This document shows, piece by piece, positions 1 through 8,129 of a DNA stretch of 64,000 nucleotides. A model generated the notes under the pieces. It was not told the origin of the DNA, searched no databases, and worked only from the letters and a program-made list of their open reading frames with translations. Both the position numbers and the translations under genes were made by a program. Origin of the DNA: Nocardioides sp. zg-1228 (GTDB taxonomy: Bacteria > Actinomycetota > Actinomycetes > Propionibacteriales > Nocardioidaceae). Location of the stretch: contig NZ_CP070961.1 in NCBI RefSeq assembly GCF_017086465.1, forward strand, positions 3,658,001 to 3,722,000. The letters are read 5' to 3'. The number at the start of each line of letters is the position of its first letter. The first letter of the stretch is position 1.

Positions 1-1173
1 CCGGGGCAGCAGGCTCGTCACGTCGTCGTAGCGCACGACGACGCCGGCGGCGCCGAAGACCTCGTCGGTCACCGTGCTGTCGTCGATCGCGAGCAGCTCG
101 ACGGGAGCCTCGTAGACCCCCGGCGCGGGGGCGTGCTCGCCCGCCGCGGAGCCCTCGCCCACGACCCGGACGCCCTCGGTGCCTCGCAGGCTGGCGGTGC
201 CGCTGGCGTACGCCTCGGCGATGCCCGGGGTGAGCATCGGCTGGCCGGTGGCCGCGCCCACCGCCTCACCGGCCGCGCGGAGGAAGGCGTCGCCCCGCTC
301 GCCGGACGGCAGGAAGAGCAGGCCGGGGTTGGTGCAGAACTGGCCGGAGCCGAGCGTCAGGCTGCCGACGTAGGCCTCGGCGAGGGCGGCGACGTCGCCC
401 TCGAGGGCGCCGGGCAGCACCACGACCGGGTTGATCGACGACATCTCGGCGTAGACGGGGATCGGCACCTCGCGCTCCGCGGCGGCGCGGACCAGGGCCA
501 GGCCGCCGCCTCGCGAGCCGGTGAAGCCCACCGCGGCGATGCGCGGGTCGGTGACGAGCTCCTGGCCGGTCTCGATGCCGCCGAGCACGAAGGAGAACGT
601 GCCGGCGGGCAGGCCGGCCCGCTCGACCGCGCGGGTGATCGCGCGGGCGACGAGCGTCCCGGTGACCGGGTGGGCCGGGTGGCCCTTGACCACGACCGGG
701 CACCCCGCCGCCAGGGCGGACGCGGTGTCGCCGCCGGCGGTCGAGAAGGCGAGCGGGAAGTTGCTCGCGCCGAACACCGCGACCGGGCCGAGCGGCACCA
801 TCCGCTGGCGGATGTCGGCGCGCGGCAGCGGCGTACGCTCCGGCAGCGCCGGGTCGATGCGCACGCCGAGGTGGTCACCCTGACGCACGACCCCCGCGAA
901 GAGGCGCAGCTGGCCGGTCGTGCGGCCCACCTCGCCGGTGATGCGGCCCTCGGGCAGACCGCTCTCGCGCACCGCCTCCACGATGATCGCGTCCTTGTCG
1001 GACTCGATCTCGCTCGCCACCGCCTCGAGGAACGCCCCGCGCTCCTCCGGGGTGGTGGCGCGGTAGGCCGTGAACGCGTGCGCGGCGGCCGTGGTCGCGG
1101 CCGCGACGTCCGGGTGCTCGGAGTCGGCGCCGGCGATGATCGAGGTGGCGGTGATCGTGGGGCTGTCGGTCAT
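1..1173 (-). CDS. Aldehyde dehydrogenase (NADP+), 2-oxoglutarate semialdehyde dehydrogenase type; 3' end cut by window
   Basis: This gene probably oxidises 2-oxoglutarate semialdehyde (2,5-dioxopentanoate) to 2-oxoglutarate, the last step of glucarate/galactarate breakdown. The 391 visible residues are an aldehyde dehydrogenase fold. The catalytic Cys lies in GSGQFCTNPG at about residue 280, and a Glu in the AEMSS stretch at about 243 fits the general base. The sequence resembles the NADP-dependent ketoglutarate semialdehyde dehydrogenase branch (GASNFPLAFS, GHPAHP). It starts at ATG 1173, 58 bp after the stop of kdgD on the same strand, so the two are likely co-transcribed. The C-terminus lies outside the window. 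The family is certain; the exact substrate is inferred from the neighbour. Confidence 0.88.
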   Translation of the reverse strand, partial: MTDSPTITATSIIAGADSEHPDVAAATTAAAHAFTAYRATTPEERGAFLEAVASEIESDKDAIIVEAVRESGLPEGRITGEVGRTTGQLRLFAGVVRQGDHLGVRIDPALPERTPLPRADIRQRMVPLGPVAVFGASNFPLAFSTAGGDTASALAAGCPVVVKGHPAHPVTGTLVARAITRAVERAGLPAGTFSFVLGGIETGQELVTDPRIAAVGFTGSRGGGLALVRAAAEREVPIPVYAEMSSINPVVVLPGALEGDVAALAEAYVGSLTLGSGQFCTNPGLLFLPSGERGDAFLRAAGEAVGAATGQPMLTPGIAEAYASGTASLRGTEGVRVVGEGSAAGEHAPAPGVYEAPVELLAIDDSTVTDEVFGAAGVVVRYDDVTSLLPR

Positions 1174-1231
1174 GGTGTCCTTCGGATCGGGATGAGTGGT
1201 CGTGGCCGGTCGGGCCCGGGCAGACCCGCGG

Positions 1232-2158
1232 TCAGGCCTGGGAGCCTGCCACCTTGTCCACGAGGGTCTGCAGCTCGCCCCGCTCGGCGTCGGTGAGGTC
1301 GGCGAGCGGCGGACGGACCGGACCGGCCGGGCGACCGACGGCGGCGAGGCCGGCCTTGACGATCGACACCGCGTAGCCGGACTCGCGGTCGCGGATCTTG
1401 GTGTAGGGGATGACGAAGTCGTTGAGCATGGCGTAGACCGTCGTCTGGTCCTGGCGGCGCACGGCGTCGTAGAAGTCGAGCGCGAAGCCCGGCACGAAGT
1501 TGAAGATCGCCGAGCTGTAGGTCGTCACGCCGAGCTGGAGCAGGGGCAGGGCGAACATCTCGGCCGTGGGCAGGCCGCCGATGTAGATCAGCCGGTCGCC
1601 GAGCTGGGCGTAGGTGCGGGTCATCTGCTCGATCGCGCCGACGCCGTCCTTGAAGCCGACGAGGTTGTCGTTGCGGGCGCAGGCCTGCTCGAGGGCGTCG
1701 GTGCCGAGCACGGCGTTGGCGCGGGAGTAGTAGACGACGCCGAGGTCGGTGGCGGCGCACACGGCGCTGATGTGCTCGACCAGGCCGCGCTGGCCGGCCT
1801 CGGTGAGGTAGGGCGGCATCAGCAGGATGCCGTCGGCGCCGGCCTCCTGGGCCGCCTTGACCTGGGCGACCGCGTTGACGGTCGAGCCGGTGGCGGGGCC
1901 CAGGACGGGCACCTTGCCGCCGGCACCGGCGATCGCGGCCCGCACGACGCGGTCGGACTCCTCGGCGTTGAGGGAGAAGCCCTCACCCGTGCCGCCGGCG
2001 GCGAACAGGCCGGCCACCGGATAGCCGCTGAGCCACTCGAGGTGCTCGCGGTAGGCCGGCTCGTCGAACGCGAGGTCGGTGTCGAAGTGGGTGACCGGGA
2101 AGGACAGCAGTCCGCTGCCCAGGGTCTCGGCGAGCTCGGTGGGGCTGTACTTCGTCAC
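1232..2158 (-). CDS. kdgD: 5-dehydro-4-deoxyglucarate dehydratase
   Basis: The enzyme belongs to the DHDPS/NAL class I aldolase family and converts 5-keto-4-deoxyglucarate to 2-oxoglutarate semialdehyde with loss of water and CO2. It is 308 residues, the normal length. The GGTGEG loop lies near residue 60, YYSRAN at about 145-150, and the Schiff-base lysine in GFKDGVG at about 170. The start is GTG 2158, with AAGGA a few bases upstream. It stands first in a two-gene unit with the semialdehyde dehydrogenase, so the pair forms the lower half of the sugar-diacid pathway. Upstream is a promoter block shared with the transporter operon at 8130. Confidence 0.92.
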   Translation of the reverse strand: MTKYSPTELAETLGSGLLSFPVTHFDTDLAFDEPAYREHLEWLSGYPVAGLFAAGGTGEGFSLNAEESDRVVRAAIAGAGGKVPVLGPATGSTVNAVAQVKAAQEAGADGILLMPPYLTEAGQRGLVEHISAVCAATDLGVVYYSRANAVLGTDALEQACARNDNLVGFKDGVGAIEQMTRTYAQLGDRLIYIGGLPTAEMFALPLLQLGVTTYSSAIFNFVPGFALDFYDAVRRQDQTTVYAMLNDFVIPYTKIRDRESGYAVSIVKAGLAAVGRPAGPVRPPLADLTDAERGELQTLVDKVAGSQA

Positions 2159-2217
2159 GCTGCGTCCTTCGGTTCGGGCCGTGGCTCCGTGGTCACGGAT
2201 GTGGCGGTGCTCACCAA

Positions 2218-2250
2218 CCTAGGAAGCCCGACGATGCCTGTCCAAGCCCG
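2218..2250 (-). promoter_or_regulatory. Promoter of kdgD, sharing a sequence block with the tctC promoter
   Basis: On the minus strand a TTGGAC (-35-like, 2245-2240) is followed after 18 bases by TAGGTT (-10-like, TANNNT form). The block GGGCTTGGAC-n-GGCATC also occurs upstream of tctC at 8063-8079, again with CCTAG about 17 bases after the TTGGAC. The distance to the kdgD start is about 60 bp. The shared block suggests one regulator for both units, most simply the LysR protein at 7112. Confidence 0.55.
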
Positions 2251-2304
2251 TTTCTGAATCTAGTGATGCTCGTGCGGCATGGTGCGGCCGGTTACCGTGA
2301 CCCC

Positions 2305-3123
2305 GTGACCCCGGACGTCCTCCTCGTCGGCGCCGGCGACCTCGGCGCCACGGTCGGCCTCCGGCTGGCCGCGCTCGGGCACGGGGTGCTCGCCCTGCGG
2401 CGCGACGCCTCGCGGGTGCCCGCCCCTCTCGTCGGCCGCTCGGTCGACCTCACCCGTGCGGCGCCCGACCTGTCCGGCGTACGCCCGAGCCTGGTCGTCG
2501 TCGCCCTCACCGCCCGTCCGCGCACCGAGGAGGCCTACCGCGCGACGTACGTCGAGGGGATGGCGCGCGCGCTCGACGCGCTGGCCGAGGCCCCCGACCG
2601 GGCCGTGCTGGTCTCCTCGACCGCGGTGCACGCCAGCCGCGACCTGCCGGAGGTCGAGGACGAGACCGCTCCCCCGGCCCCGGCCGACGGCCCGGGGCGG
2701 ATGCTCGTGGCCGCCGAGGAGGCCTTCCACGAGCGGATCCCGCACGGGACGGTGCTGCGCCTGTCCGGGCTCTACGGCGGCGCCAGCACGCGGCTGCTCG
2801 ACCAGGTCCGCGAAGGGCGGATCGACGACCCGCACCGCTGGACCAACCGCATCCACCGCCAGGACGCCGCGGCCGCCGTGGTGCACCTGCTGACGATGCC
2901 CGCTCCGCCCGAGCGCCTCTACCTCGGCACCGACGACGAGCCCGCCCAGCTCGGCGACGTGGCGGCGTTCCTCGCCGAGCGCCTCGGCGCACCCGCCCCG
3001 CCTCCGGCCGACCCGGCCCGGGGCCACGGCAAGCGACTGTCCGACGCGCGGCTGCGCGCCACCGGCTGGGCGCCGGCGTACCCCTCCTACCGCGAGGGCT
3101 ACGCCCGCCTGCTGCCGGGCTGA
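2305..3123 (+). CDS. NAD(P)-binding SDR-family protein (YeeZ-like epimerase/dehydratase type)
   Basis: A Rossmann-fold protein of about 272 residues. An N-terminal dinucleotide-binding loop LLVGAGDLG starts right after the chosen GTG, followed by a VLVSSTAVH strand typical of extended/atypical SDRs and a late TNRIHRQDAAAAV segment, common in sugar-nucleotide epimerase relatives. A longer reading frame begins at ATG 2263, but its first 14 residues do not fit the fold, which begins at the GTG. It is divergent from kdgD and has no obvious partner. The substrate is unknown. Confidence 0.75.
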   Translation: MTPDVLLVGAGDLGATVGLRLAALGHGVLALRRDASRVPAPLVGRSVDLTRAAPDLSGVRPSLVVVALTARPRTEEAYRATYVEGMARALDALAEAPDRAVLVSSTAVHASRDLPEVEDETAPPAPADGPGRMLVAAEEAFHERIPHGTVLRLSGLYGGASTRLLDQVREGRIDDPHRWTNRIHRQDAAAAVVHLLTMPAPPERLYLGTDDEPAQLGDVAAFLAERLGAPAPPPADPARGHGKRLSDARLRATGWAPAYPSYREGYARLLPG

Positions 3124-3197
3124 CGGCTTCGGGGGCGCGGGGTGGCGTGCTGGCGCGGGCCGACCGCCGCCGCCCGCGTCTGACATAACGGCGTACC

Positions 3198-3215
3198 TGG
3201 TGGGCGAGTCCGACA
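3198..3215 (+). repeat. 18-bp direct repeat, copy 1
   Basis: The sequence TGGTGGGCGAGTCCGACA recurs with one mismatch (T for C) at 4628-4645 in the same orientation. The two copies bracket the SDR gene and the small gene at 4261. The second copy runs into a strong double hairpin; the first does not. Confidence 0.6.
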
Positions 3216-3251
3216 ACGCGACGACGGCGGCAGCGACACCACCCCCGCCGG

Positions 3252-4172
3252 TCACATGGTGACCGGCTTCCCGCCCGTCACGGCGATGACCTCGCCGGTG
3301 ATGTAGCTCGACTCCGGCGAGGCGAGGTAGACGAACGCCGTGGCGACCTCGGCGGGCTGCCCGGCGCGCCCGAGGGGCGTGTCCTGACCGAAGACCTCGA
3401 CCTTCTCCGGCGGCATGGTCGCCGGGATGAGGGGCGTCCAGATGGGCCCGGGGGCGACGGAGTTGACGCGGATCCCCTTCTCGGCCAGCGTCTGGGCCAG
3501 GCCGCGGGTGAAGTTGACGATCGCCGCCTTCGTGCTGGCGTAGTCGAGCAGCTCCGGCGACGGGGACGACGACTGCACCGACGAGGTGTTGATGATCGAC
3601 GCGCCGGACCTCATGTGCGGCAGCGCCATCCGGCACAGCCAGAACATCGCGTAGACGTTGGTCTTCATCACCCGGTCGAGCTGCTCGGTCGTGATGTCGG
3701 CGAGGCCGCCGGGCTGCGCCATCTGGTAGGCGGCGTTGTTGACGAGGATGTCGATGCGACCGAGCTCGGAGACGGCCGTGTCGACGAGCGCCTGGCACGC
3801 CTCCTCGCGCACGAGGTCGGTCGGCACGAGCACCGCCCGGCGTCCGGCCTCCTCGACGAGTCGTCCGGTCTCGCGCGCGTCCTCGTCCTCGCCCTCGAGG
3901 TAGGCGATCACCACGTCGGCGCCCTCGCGCGCGAACGCGAGCGCGACCGCGCGGCCGATGCCGGAGTCGCCGCCGGTGATCACGGCGACCTGGTCGAGCA
4001 GGCGGTCGTGGCCGACGTACGTCTCCTCGCCGTGGTCGGGCTTCTCGCCCATCTCGCCGGTGACGGAGTCCTCGTCGCCGGGCTTCGGCAGCTGCTCGCC
4101 CTCGGTGTCGGGCTGCTCGTGCAGCTCGGTGGGGTCCTGGCGGGTCTGGTCGGCCTGTCGGTCGTCGCCCAT
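3252..4172 (-). CDS. SDR family oxidoreductase (glucose/general stress type, with N-terminal extension)
   Basis: A classical short-chain dehydrogenase of 306 residues. An acidic, hydrophilic N-terminal extension of about 55 residues carries EEP/GEE-type motifs seen in the YhdG/YhxC-like stress SDR group. After it come the cofactor loop TGGDSGIG (about 66-73), the NNAA stretch, an active-site Ser in NTSSVQ, and the Tyr-Lys pair in YASTK (Tyr about 211). The ending TGGKPVTM is also family-like. The start is ATG 4172; a much longer open frame upstream is not believable because it crosses the inverted repeats at 4.64-4.70 kb. It is divergent from the small gene at 4261. Substrate not known. Confidence 0.85.
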   Translation of the reverse strand: MGDDRQADQTRQDPTELHEQPDTEGEQLPKPGDEDSVTGEMGEKPDHGEETYVGHDRLLDQVAVITGGDSGIGRAVALAFAREGADVVIAYLEGEDEDARETGRLVEEAGRRAVLVPTDLVREEACQALVDTAVSELGRIDILVNNAAYQMAQPGGLADITTEQLDRVMKTNVYAMFWLCRMALPHMRSGASIINTSSVQSSSPSPELLDYASTKAAIVNFTRGLAQTLAEKGIRVNSVAPGPIWTPLIPATMPPEKVEVFGQDTPLGRAGQPAEVATAFVYLASPESSYITGEVIAVTGGKPVTM

Positions 4173-4260
4173 GGTCGTCCGTCCTCTCGGGTTGCCTGCA
4201 TTGCCTGGTCGGCATCGCGGTACCCGGCATACGACGGTCGATGCGGGGCACCGGAAGGCC

Positions 4261-4554
4261 ATGTCACCCAAGGACGCGGCGGTCGCGGCGACCGACCGTT
4301 GGACCGATCCCGACGGCATCCGCGCCCCTGCCGGGCTCGTCCACGCCTGGCTGCGGGGGACCAACCAGACGCTCTGCGGCGTCCCGTTGAGCAAGGCGCG
4401 GCTGCACCGCTTCCCGCACGTGCAGTGGGTCGATGCCCAGCCGGCCACGGGACGCGACGCCGACGAGGTCCGCGAGGTCTGCCGACGGTGCGCCGCGGGG
4501 ATGGGCGCCAAGCGCGACAGCCGGCCGTGGAGGCGGGACAACCCGCGGCCCTGA
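4261..4554 (+). CDS. Small protein with a putative zinc-binding Cys cluster, unknown function
   Basis: A 97-residue protein starting at ATG 4261. Its recognisable features are TLCGVPLSKARLHRFP in the middle and VCRRCAAG towards the end. A Cys-x(n)-C-x2-C pattern of this kind could bind zinc. I know similar short actinobacterial proteins of unknown role but assign no function. It stands 88 bp from the divergent SDR gene and is followed by the double hairpin at 4639-4706, which could terminate its transcript. Confidence 0.6.
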   Translation: MSPKDAAVAATDRWTDPDGIRAPAGLVHAWLRGTNQTLCGVPLSKARLHRFPHVQWVDAQPATGRDADEVREVCRRCAAGMGAKRDSRPWRRDNPRP

Positions 4555-4638
4555 CGCCGATCGCCACGCTCGACCCATTCCGCAGCGGGTCCACCTGTCC
4601 GCCCGACTGAGCAGGCAGCGCCCGACGTGGTGGGCGAG

Positions 4639-4706
4639 TCTGACACCTGGAGGCCTTTGCAACGGCCTCCAGGTGTCGGAGTCCCCGCTCGAGCGGGGAC
4701 TCCGAC
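4639..4706 (+). terminator. Two overlapping inverted repeats (alternative hairpins), plus second 18-bp repeat copy
   Basis: The first stem pairs 4639-4655 with 4664-4680 (17 bp with one G·T, 8-base loop). The second is a perfect 32-bp palindrome at 4675-4706 centred on CTCGAG. The two share bases 4675-4680, so an RNA could not fully form both together. The 18-bp repeat copy 2 is at 4628-4645. The position after a + strand gene suggests a terminator; there is no clear U-run. Confidence 0.5.
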
Positions 4707-4775
4707 AGGCCGAGCCAGCGCGGACCCGCCGGCGGGAGTCACGTCGCCGAAACACGAGGCCACCAGACTGGCGCC

Positions 4776-5240
4776 GTGGAGATCACCCGCGCCGACTTCG
4801 ACGACCCCCGGCTGGCGGCGTTCCTCCGGGCGCACCTCGACGACCTCGCCCCCACCGCGCCGCCGGAGAGCCGCCACGCCCTCGACCTGGCCGCCCTGCG
4901 GGGCGACGGCGTACGCCTGTGGGTGGGCACGGACGACGGGGCGATCGTCGGCACGGCCGCGTTGGCGGCGCTCGGGGACGGCCATGAGGAGCTCAAGAGC
5001 ATGCGCACCGAGCCGCGGGTGCGCGGCACGGGCGTGGCGAGCCGGCTGCTGGCCCACGCCCTGGCCGACGCCCGGGCACGGGGCGTCGGGCGCGTGTCGC
5101 TCGAGACGGGCAGCATGGAGTTCTTCGCGCCCGCGCGCCGGTTCTACGCCCGGGCCGGGTTCGTGCCGTGCCCGCCCTTCGCGTCCTACGCCGACGACCC
5201 GCTGAGCTGCTTCATGACGCTGGTGCTGGCTCCGGGCTGA
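4776..5240 (+). CDS. GNAT family N-acetyltransferase
   Basis: A 154-residue acetyltransferase starting at GTG 4776. The acetyl-CoA loop region reads EPRVRGTGVASRLL (about residues 75-88), followed by SLETGSMEFFAPARRFYARAGF, the typical beta-bulge and final helix of GNAT proteins. The ending (FVPCPPFASYADDPLSCFM) resembles YafP/putative antibiotic-type GNATs. The last 29 bases overlap the end of the convergent histidine kinase gene. The acceptor substrate is unknown. Confidence 0.85.
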   Translation: MEITRADFDDPRLAAFLRAHLDDLAPTAPPESRHALDLAALRGDGVRLWVGTDDGAIVGTAALAALGDGHEELKSMRTEPRVRGTGVASRLLAHALADARARGVGRVSLETGSMEFFAPARRFYARAGFVPCPPFASYADDPLSCFMTLVLAPG

Positions 5241-7017
5241 CGTCGCCGGCCCAGGCCGGGAGCACCACCGTCGCCGTGGTGCCGCGCCCCCGCTCGGAGT
5301 CGATGTCGACCGTGCCGCCGTGGCGGGCCGCGATCCGGGCCACGATCGCGAGCCCGAGGCCGGTGCCCGGTCGCGCCAGCGCCGCGGGGTTGGTGGAGCG
5401 GAAGAACTCGCGGAACAGCTGCGTGCGGTCGGCCTCGGAGATGCCGATGCCCGTGTCGGTGACCGCGACGACGACCGAGTCGTCCTGCCGCGCGACGCGC
5501 ACGGTGACCCGGCCGCCGGGATCGGTGTACTTGATCGCGTTGGTGGCCAGGTTGGTGAGGAGGCGGTGGAGCTCCTCGGCATCACCGGGCACCAGCAGCG
5601 GCTCGTCGGGCAGGTCGGCGTCGCACGTGACGCCTCCGGCGGACGCGGCGGCGTGGCACTCCTCGTAGACGTCGTGCACCACGCGGCGCAGGTCGACCGG
5701 GATCGGGTCGAACTCGCGGTGCGGGTCGGAGACCTGGGCCATCGTCAGCATGTCGTCGATGACGGCCCGCATCCGCCGCGCGCCGCGCGTCGCGGCCGCC
5801 ACCGACCGGCGCCCGTCCTCGTCGAGCCGGTCGGTGTCGAGGAGCTCGAGGTTGGCGCTCATCGAGAAGAGCGGGTTGCGCAGCTCGTGGCCGAGGGTGT
5901 TGACCACCTCGACGCGATAGCTGTCGAGGCGCCGCAGCCGGTCGACGACGGCACGCTCGAGCTCGAGCTGGCGCGCCTTGCCGACGGCCAGGCCCAGGTC
6001 GCGGCCGATGTCGCGCGCCGCCTCGACCTCGACGTCGCTCCACGGACGGGAGGCCGAGACGCGGGTCAGCACGAGGAAGCCGACGCACTCGGGCCCCACT
6101 CCCATCGGCACGAAGAGCACCGACCCGATGCCGATGCCGTCGAGGAACCCGAGCAGCCGCCCGGCGTCCTCAGGGGACAGGCCGGGGTGGTCGAGGTGGT
6201 CGCGGGAGAAGGGCGTCACCACCTGGTCGGCCCAGTAGGTGCGCGCGAGCCCCACCACCACGTCGTCGATGTCGTCGAACGGCGGCACGTCGTAGGTCTC
6301 GTCCACGGCGTACGACGTCGTGGTGGAGCCCGTGCCGTCGGCGTCGAACGCCGTCAGCCACATGCCCACGGCGTCGAAGCAGGACACGACCGCGGCCCGG
6401 CACGCCTCGAGGACGAGCTCGAGGGTCGGCTCCCCGAGCGCCTGGCGCACGATCTGGCGCGCCTGCGCCGCCATCCGCACCTGCTGGCTGAGCTCCTCGC
6501 GCTCGAGCGCGAGCAGGACGAGGGTGCGCGCGAGCCCGGCGTACCTCGTCAGCACCTCCATCTTCGCCGGCGAGGGCAGCCGGCCGTCGTCGGGGATGTC
6601 GACCGACAGCACTCCGCGCAGGCGGCCCTGGTCGTCGTGGACGGGGGCGGCGAGCAGGTCGAGCGGGTGCCAGGCGTCCTCCCCCTCCAGCGGCGTGACG
6701 TCGGGGATGTGGCTGTAGGCCAGGGACTCCGCGCTCGCCCGGTCGTGCGGCACGAAACGCCACACCCCCCACTCGTCGGCGTCCTCGAGCTCGCGCTCGA
6801 TCGACTCGACCGGCACCCGGGTGCCGACGAAGCCGTCCTCGACCCCGGCGGCAGCGACGACCTCGAAGTGGTCGTCGCGGCGCAGTGTGAGGGAGGACTG
6901 GGCGAACCCGGCGAGCGTGGCGACGCCCTCGACCAGCACCTGGAGGTGCTGGCGCGTCTGCTCGTCGTCCCAGGCGGGCTCGGCGGCACGCCGACCCGGA
7001 CGCGGCTCGACCGACAT
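5212..7017 (-). CDS. GAF-domain sensor histidine kinase
   Basis: A soluble sensor kinase of 601 residues. Two GAF-like sensory regions (about 25-165 and 185-355) precede a HisKA domain with the phosphorylated His in TLGHELRNPL (His about 377). The HATPase_c domain follows, with the N-box TNLATNAIKY, VTDTGIGI and the lid GTGLGLAIV. No membrane segment is seen. The start ATG 7017 is chosen over the upstream ATG at 7107 because the extra 30 residues look like leader sequence. No response regulator lies beside it, so it is an orphan kinase here. The stop overlaps the GNAT gene. Confidence 0.9.
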   Translation of the reverse strand: MSVEPRPGRRAAEPAWDDEQTRQHLQVLVEGVATLAGFAQSSLTLRRDDHFEVVAAAGVEDGFVGTRVPVESIERELEDADEWGVWRFVPHDRASAESLAYSHIPDVTPLEGEDAWHPLDLLAAPVHDDQGRLRGVLSVDIPDDGRLPSPAKMEVLTRYAGLARTLVLLALEREELSQQVRMAAQARQIVRQALGEPTLELVLEACRAAVVSCFDAVGMWLTAFDADGTGSTTTSYAVDETYDVPPFDDIDDVVVGLARTYWADQVVTPFSRDHLDHPGLSPEDAGRLLGFLDGIGIGSVLFVPMGVGPECVGFLVLTRVSASRPWSDVEVEAARDIGRDLGLAVGKARQLELERAVVDRLRRLDSYRVEVVNTLGHELRNPLFSMSANLELLDTDRLDEDGRRSVAAATRGARRMRAVIDDMLTMAQVSDPHREFDPIPVDLRRVVHDVYEECHAAASAGGVTCDADLPDEPLLVPGDAEELHRLLTNLATNAIKYTDPGGRVTVRVARQDDSVVVAVTDTGIGISEADRTQLFREFFRSTNPAALARPGTGLGLAIVARIAARHGGTVDIDSERGRGTTATVVLPAWAGDVSPEPAPAS

Positions 7018-7111
7018 CACACCCCCCGTCGTCGCTGTCCTCGGCGCCTGCAGCACTCCGACTCTAGGCGGCGCGGGGCCGCGGGTGCAGGGTTTCCTTG
7101 ACGCCATCTGC

Positions 7112-8017
7112 TCACCCGTGGGCGGCCATGACCTCCAGCACGCGACGGACGACCGGCGTCACCCGCTCCCGCGACCAGATCGCGTGCAGCTCGACGGGCC
7201 GGTCCGCGTCGGCGTCACCCCCCGCGTCGCCGGGCGGGGCCAGCTCCTTGAACACCACCCCGTCGACGTGCAGGGACGCGGCCGACGCCGGCGCGAGGGT
7301 GACCCCCCGCTCGGCGGAGACGAGGAGCATCGCGGTCAGCACCTGGTGCACGCGCTGGTCGACCCGCGGGTGGGCGTTGGCGAAGAAGCGCACCGACAGC
7401 TCGTGGAAGTAGCGCGACTGGTCGGGGTTGTAGCCGATGACGGTCTCACCCTCGAAGTCGTCGGAGGTGAGGGGCCGCGACGCCTCGGCCAGCGGGTGGG
7501 CCACCGGCACGACGGCCATGAACGGCTCGCGCAGCACCACCCGCGAGCGCAGCAGCCCGGTGTCGAACGGCGGGCGTGCCAGGCCGACGTCGAGCTCGCC
7601 GCGCCGGATGCCGTCGACCTGCGCGTTGGTGACCCGCTCGGACAGCACCACCTCCACGTCGGGCAGCTCGGCGGTCAGCCGCCGCAGCAGCGGCCCCAGG
7701 ATCGAGATGGCCGACACGGCGGTGAAGCCCAGGCGTACGACGCCGGCGGCGCCCGCGTCGACCCGGCGGGCGAGGTCGCCGGCTCCCTCGACGAGGTTGA
7801 GCAGCCGGTGCGCCTCGTCGAGGAACGCGGCCCCGGCGCCGGTCAGCTCGACGCGCCGGTTGTCACGCTCGAGCAGGCGCGCGCCGACCGACTTCTCCAG
7901 CTTCTGGATCTGCCGCGACAGCGGCGGCTGGGTCATCTGGAGGCGCTCGGCGGCCCGGCCGAAGTGCAGCTCCTCGGCCACGGCGACGAAGGAGCGGACC
8001 TGGTCGAGGGTGATCAC
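7112..8017 (-). CDS. LysR family transcriptional regulator
   Basis: A 301-residue LysR regulator. The N-terminal winged helix (MITLDQVRSFVAVAEELHFG...QPPLSRQIQKLE) is canonical, and the rest is the two-lobed effector-binding domain. It starts at GTG 8017 and is transcribed divergently from the tripartite transporter operon, the usual arrangement for a LysR protein controlling its neighbour. The intergenic region holds a 22-bp near-palindrome at 8050-8071. The likely ligand is a sugar diacid or an intermediate of the pathway, inferred only from context. Confidence 0.92.
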   Translation of the reverse strand: MITLDQVRSFVAVAEELHFGRAAERLQMTQPPLSRQIQKLEKSVGARLLERDNRRVELTGAGAAFLDEAHRLLNLVEGAGDLARRVDAGAAGVVRLGFTAVSAISILGPLLRRLTAELPDVEVVLSERVTNAQVDGIRRGELDVGLARPPFDTGLLRSRVVLREPFMAVVPVAHPLAEASRPLTSDDFEGETVIGYNPDQSRYFHELSVRFFANAHPRVDQRVHQVLTAMLLVSAERGVTLAPASAASLHVDGVVFKELAPPGDAGGDADADRPVELHAIWSRERVTPVVRRVLEVMAAHG

Positions 8018-8049
8018 CGGGTGAGGGTACGATGCGCCGGGCGTATCAG

Positions 8050-8095
8050 TCCATGCCCAATTGGGCTTGGACCGGCATCATTGCGCAAACCTAGT
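8050..8095 (+). promoter_or_regulatory. LysR operator and promoter of the tctCBA-usp-gudD operon
   Basis: A 22-bp palindrome with one mismatched pair is at 8050-8071; its core is GCCCAATTGGGC. It overlaps a -35-like TTGGAC (8067-8072), followed after 19 bases by TAGTGT (8092-8097, TANNNT). A start about 30 bp before the tctC ATG would follow. Its right half and spacer are repeated upstream of kdgD (2218-2250). Binding by the LysR protein is inferred. Confidence 0.6.
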
Positions 8096-8129
8096 GTCGG
8101 TGGTCACACCACGAACAAGGAGCACCTCC

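Noticed and set aside
3252-5585. Single 777-codon minus-strand gene covering the SDR and more
   Set aside because: The SDR homology begins after ATG 4172; upstream the frame crosses the hairpins, an intergenic region and the opposite strand of the GNAT gene.
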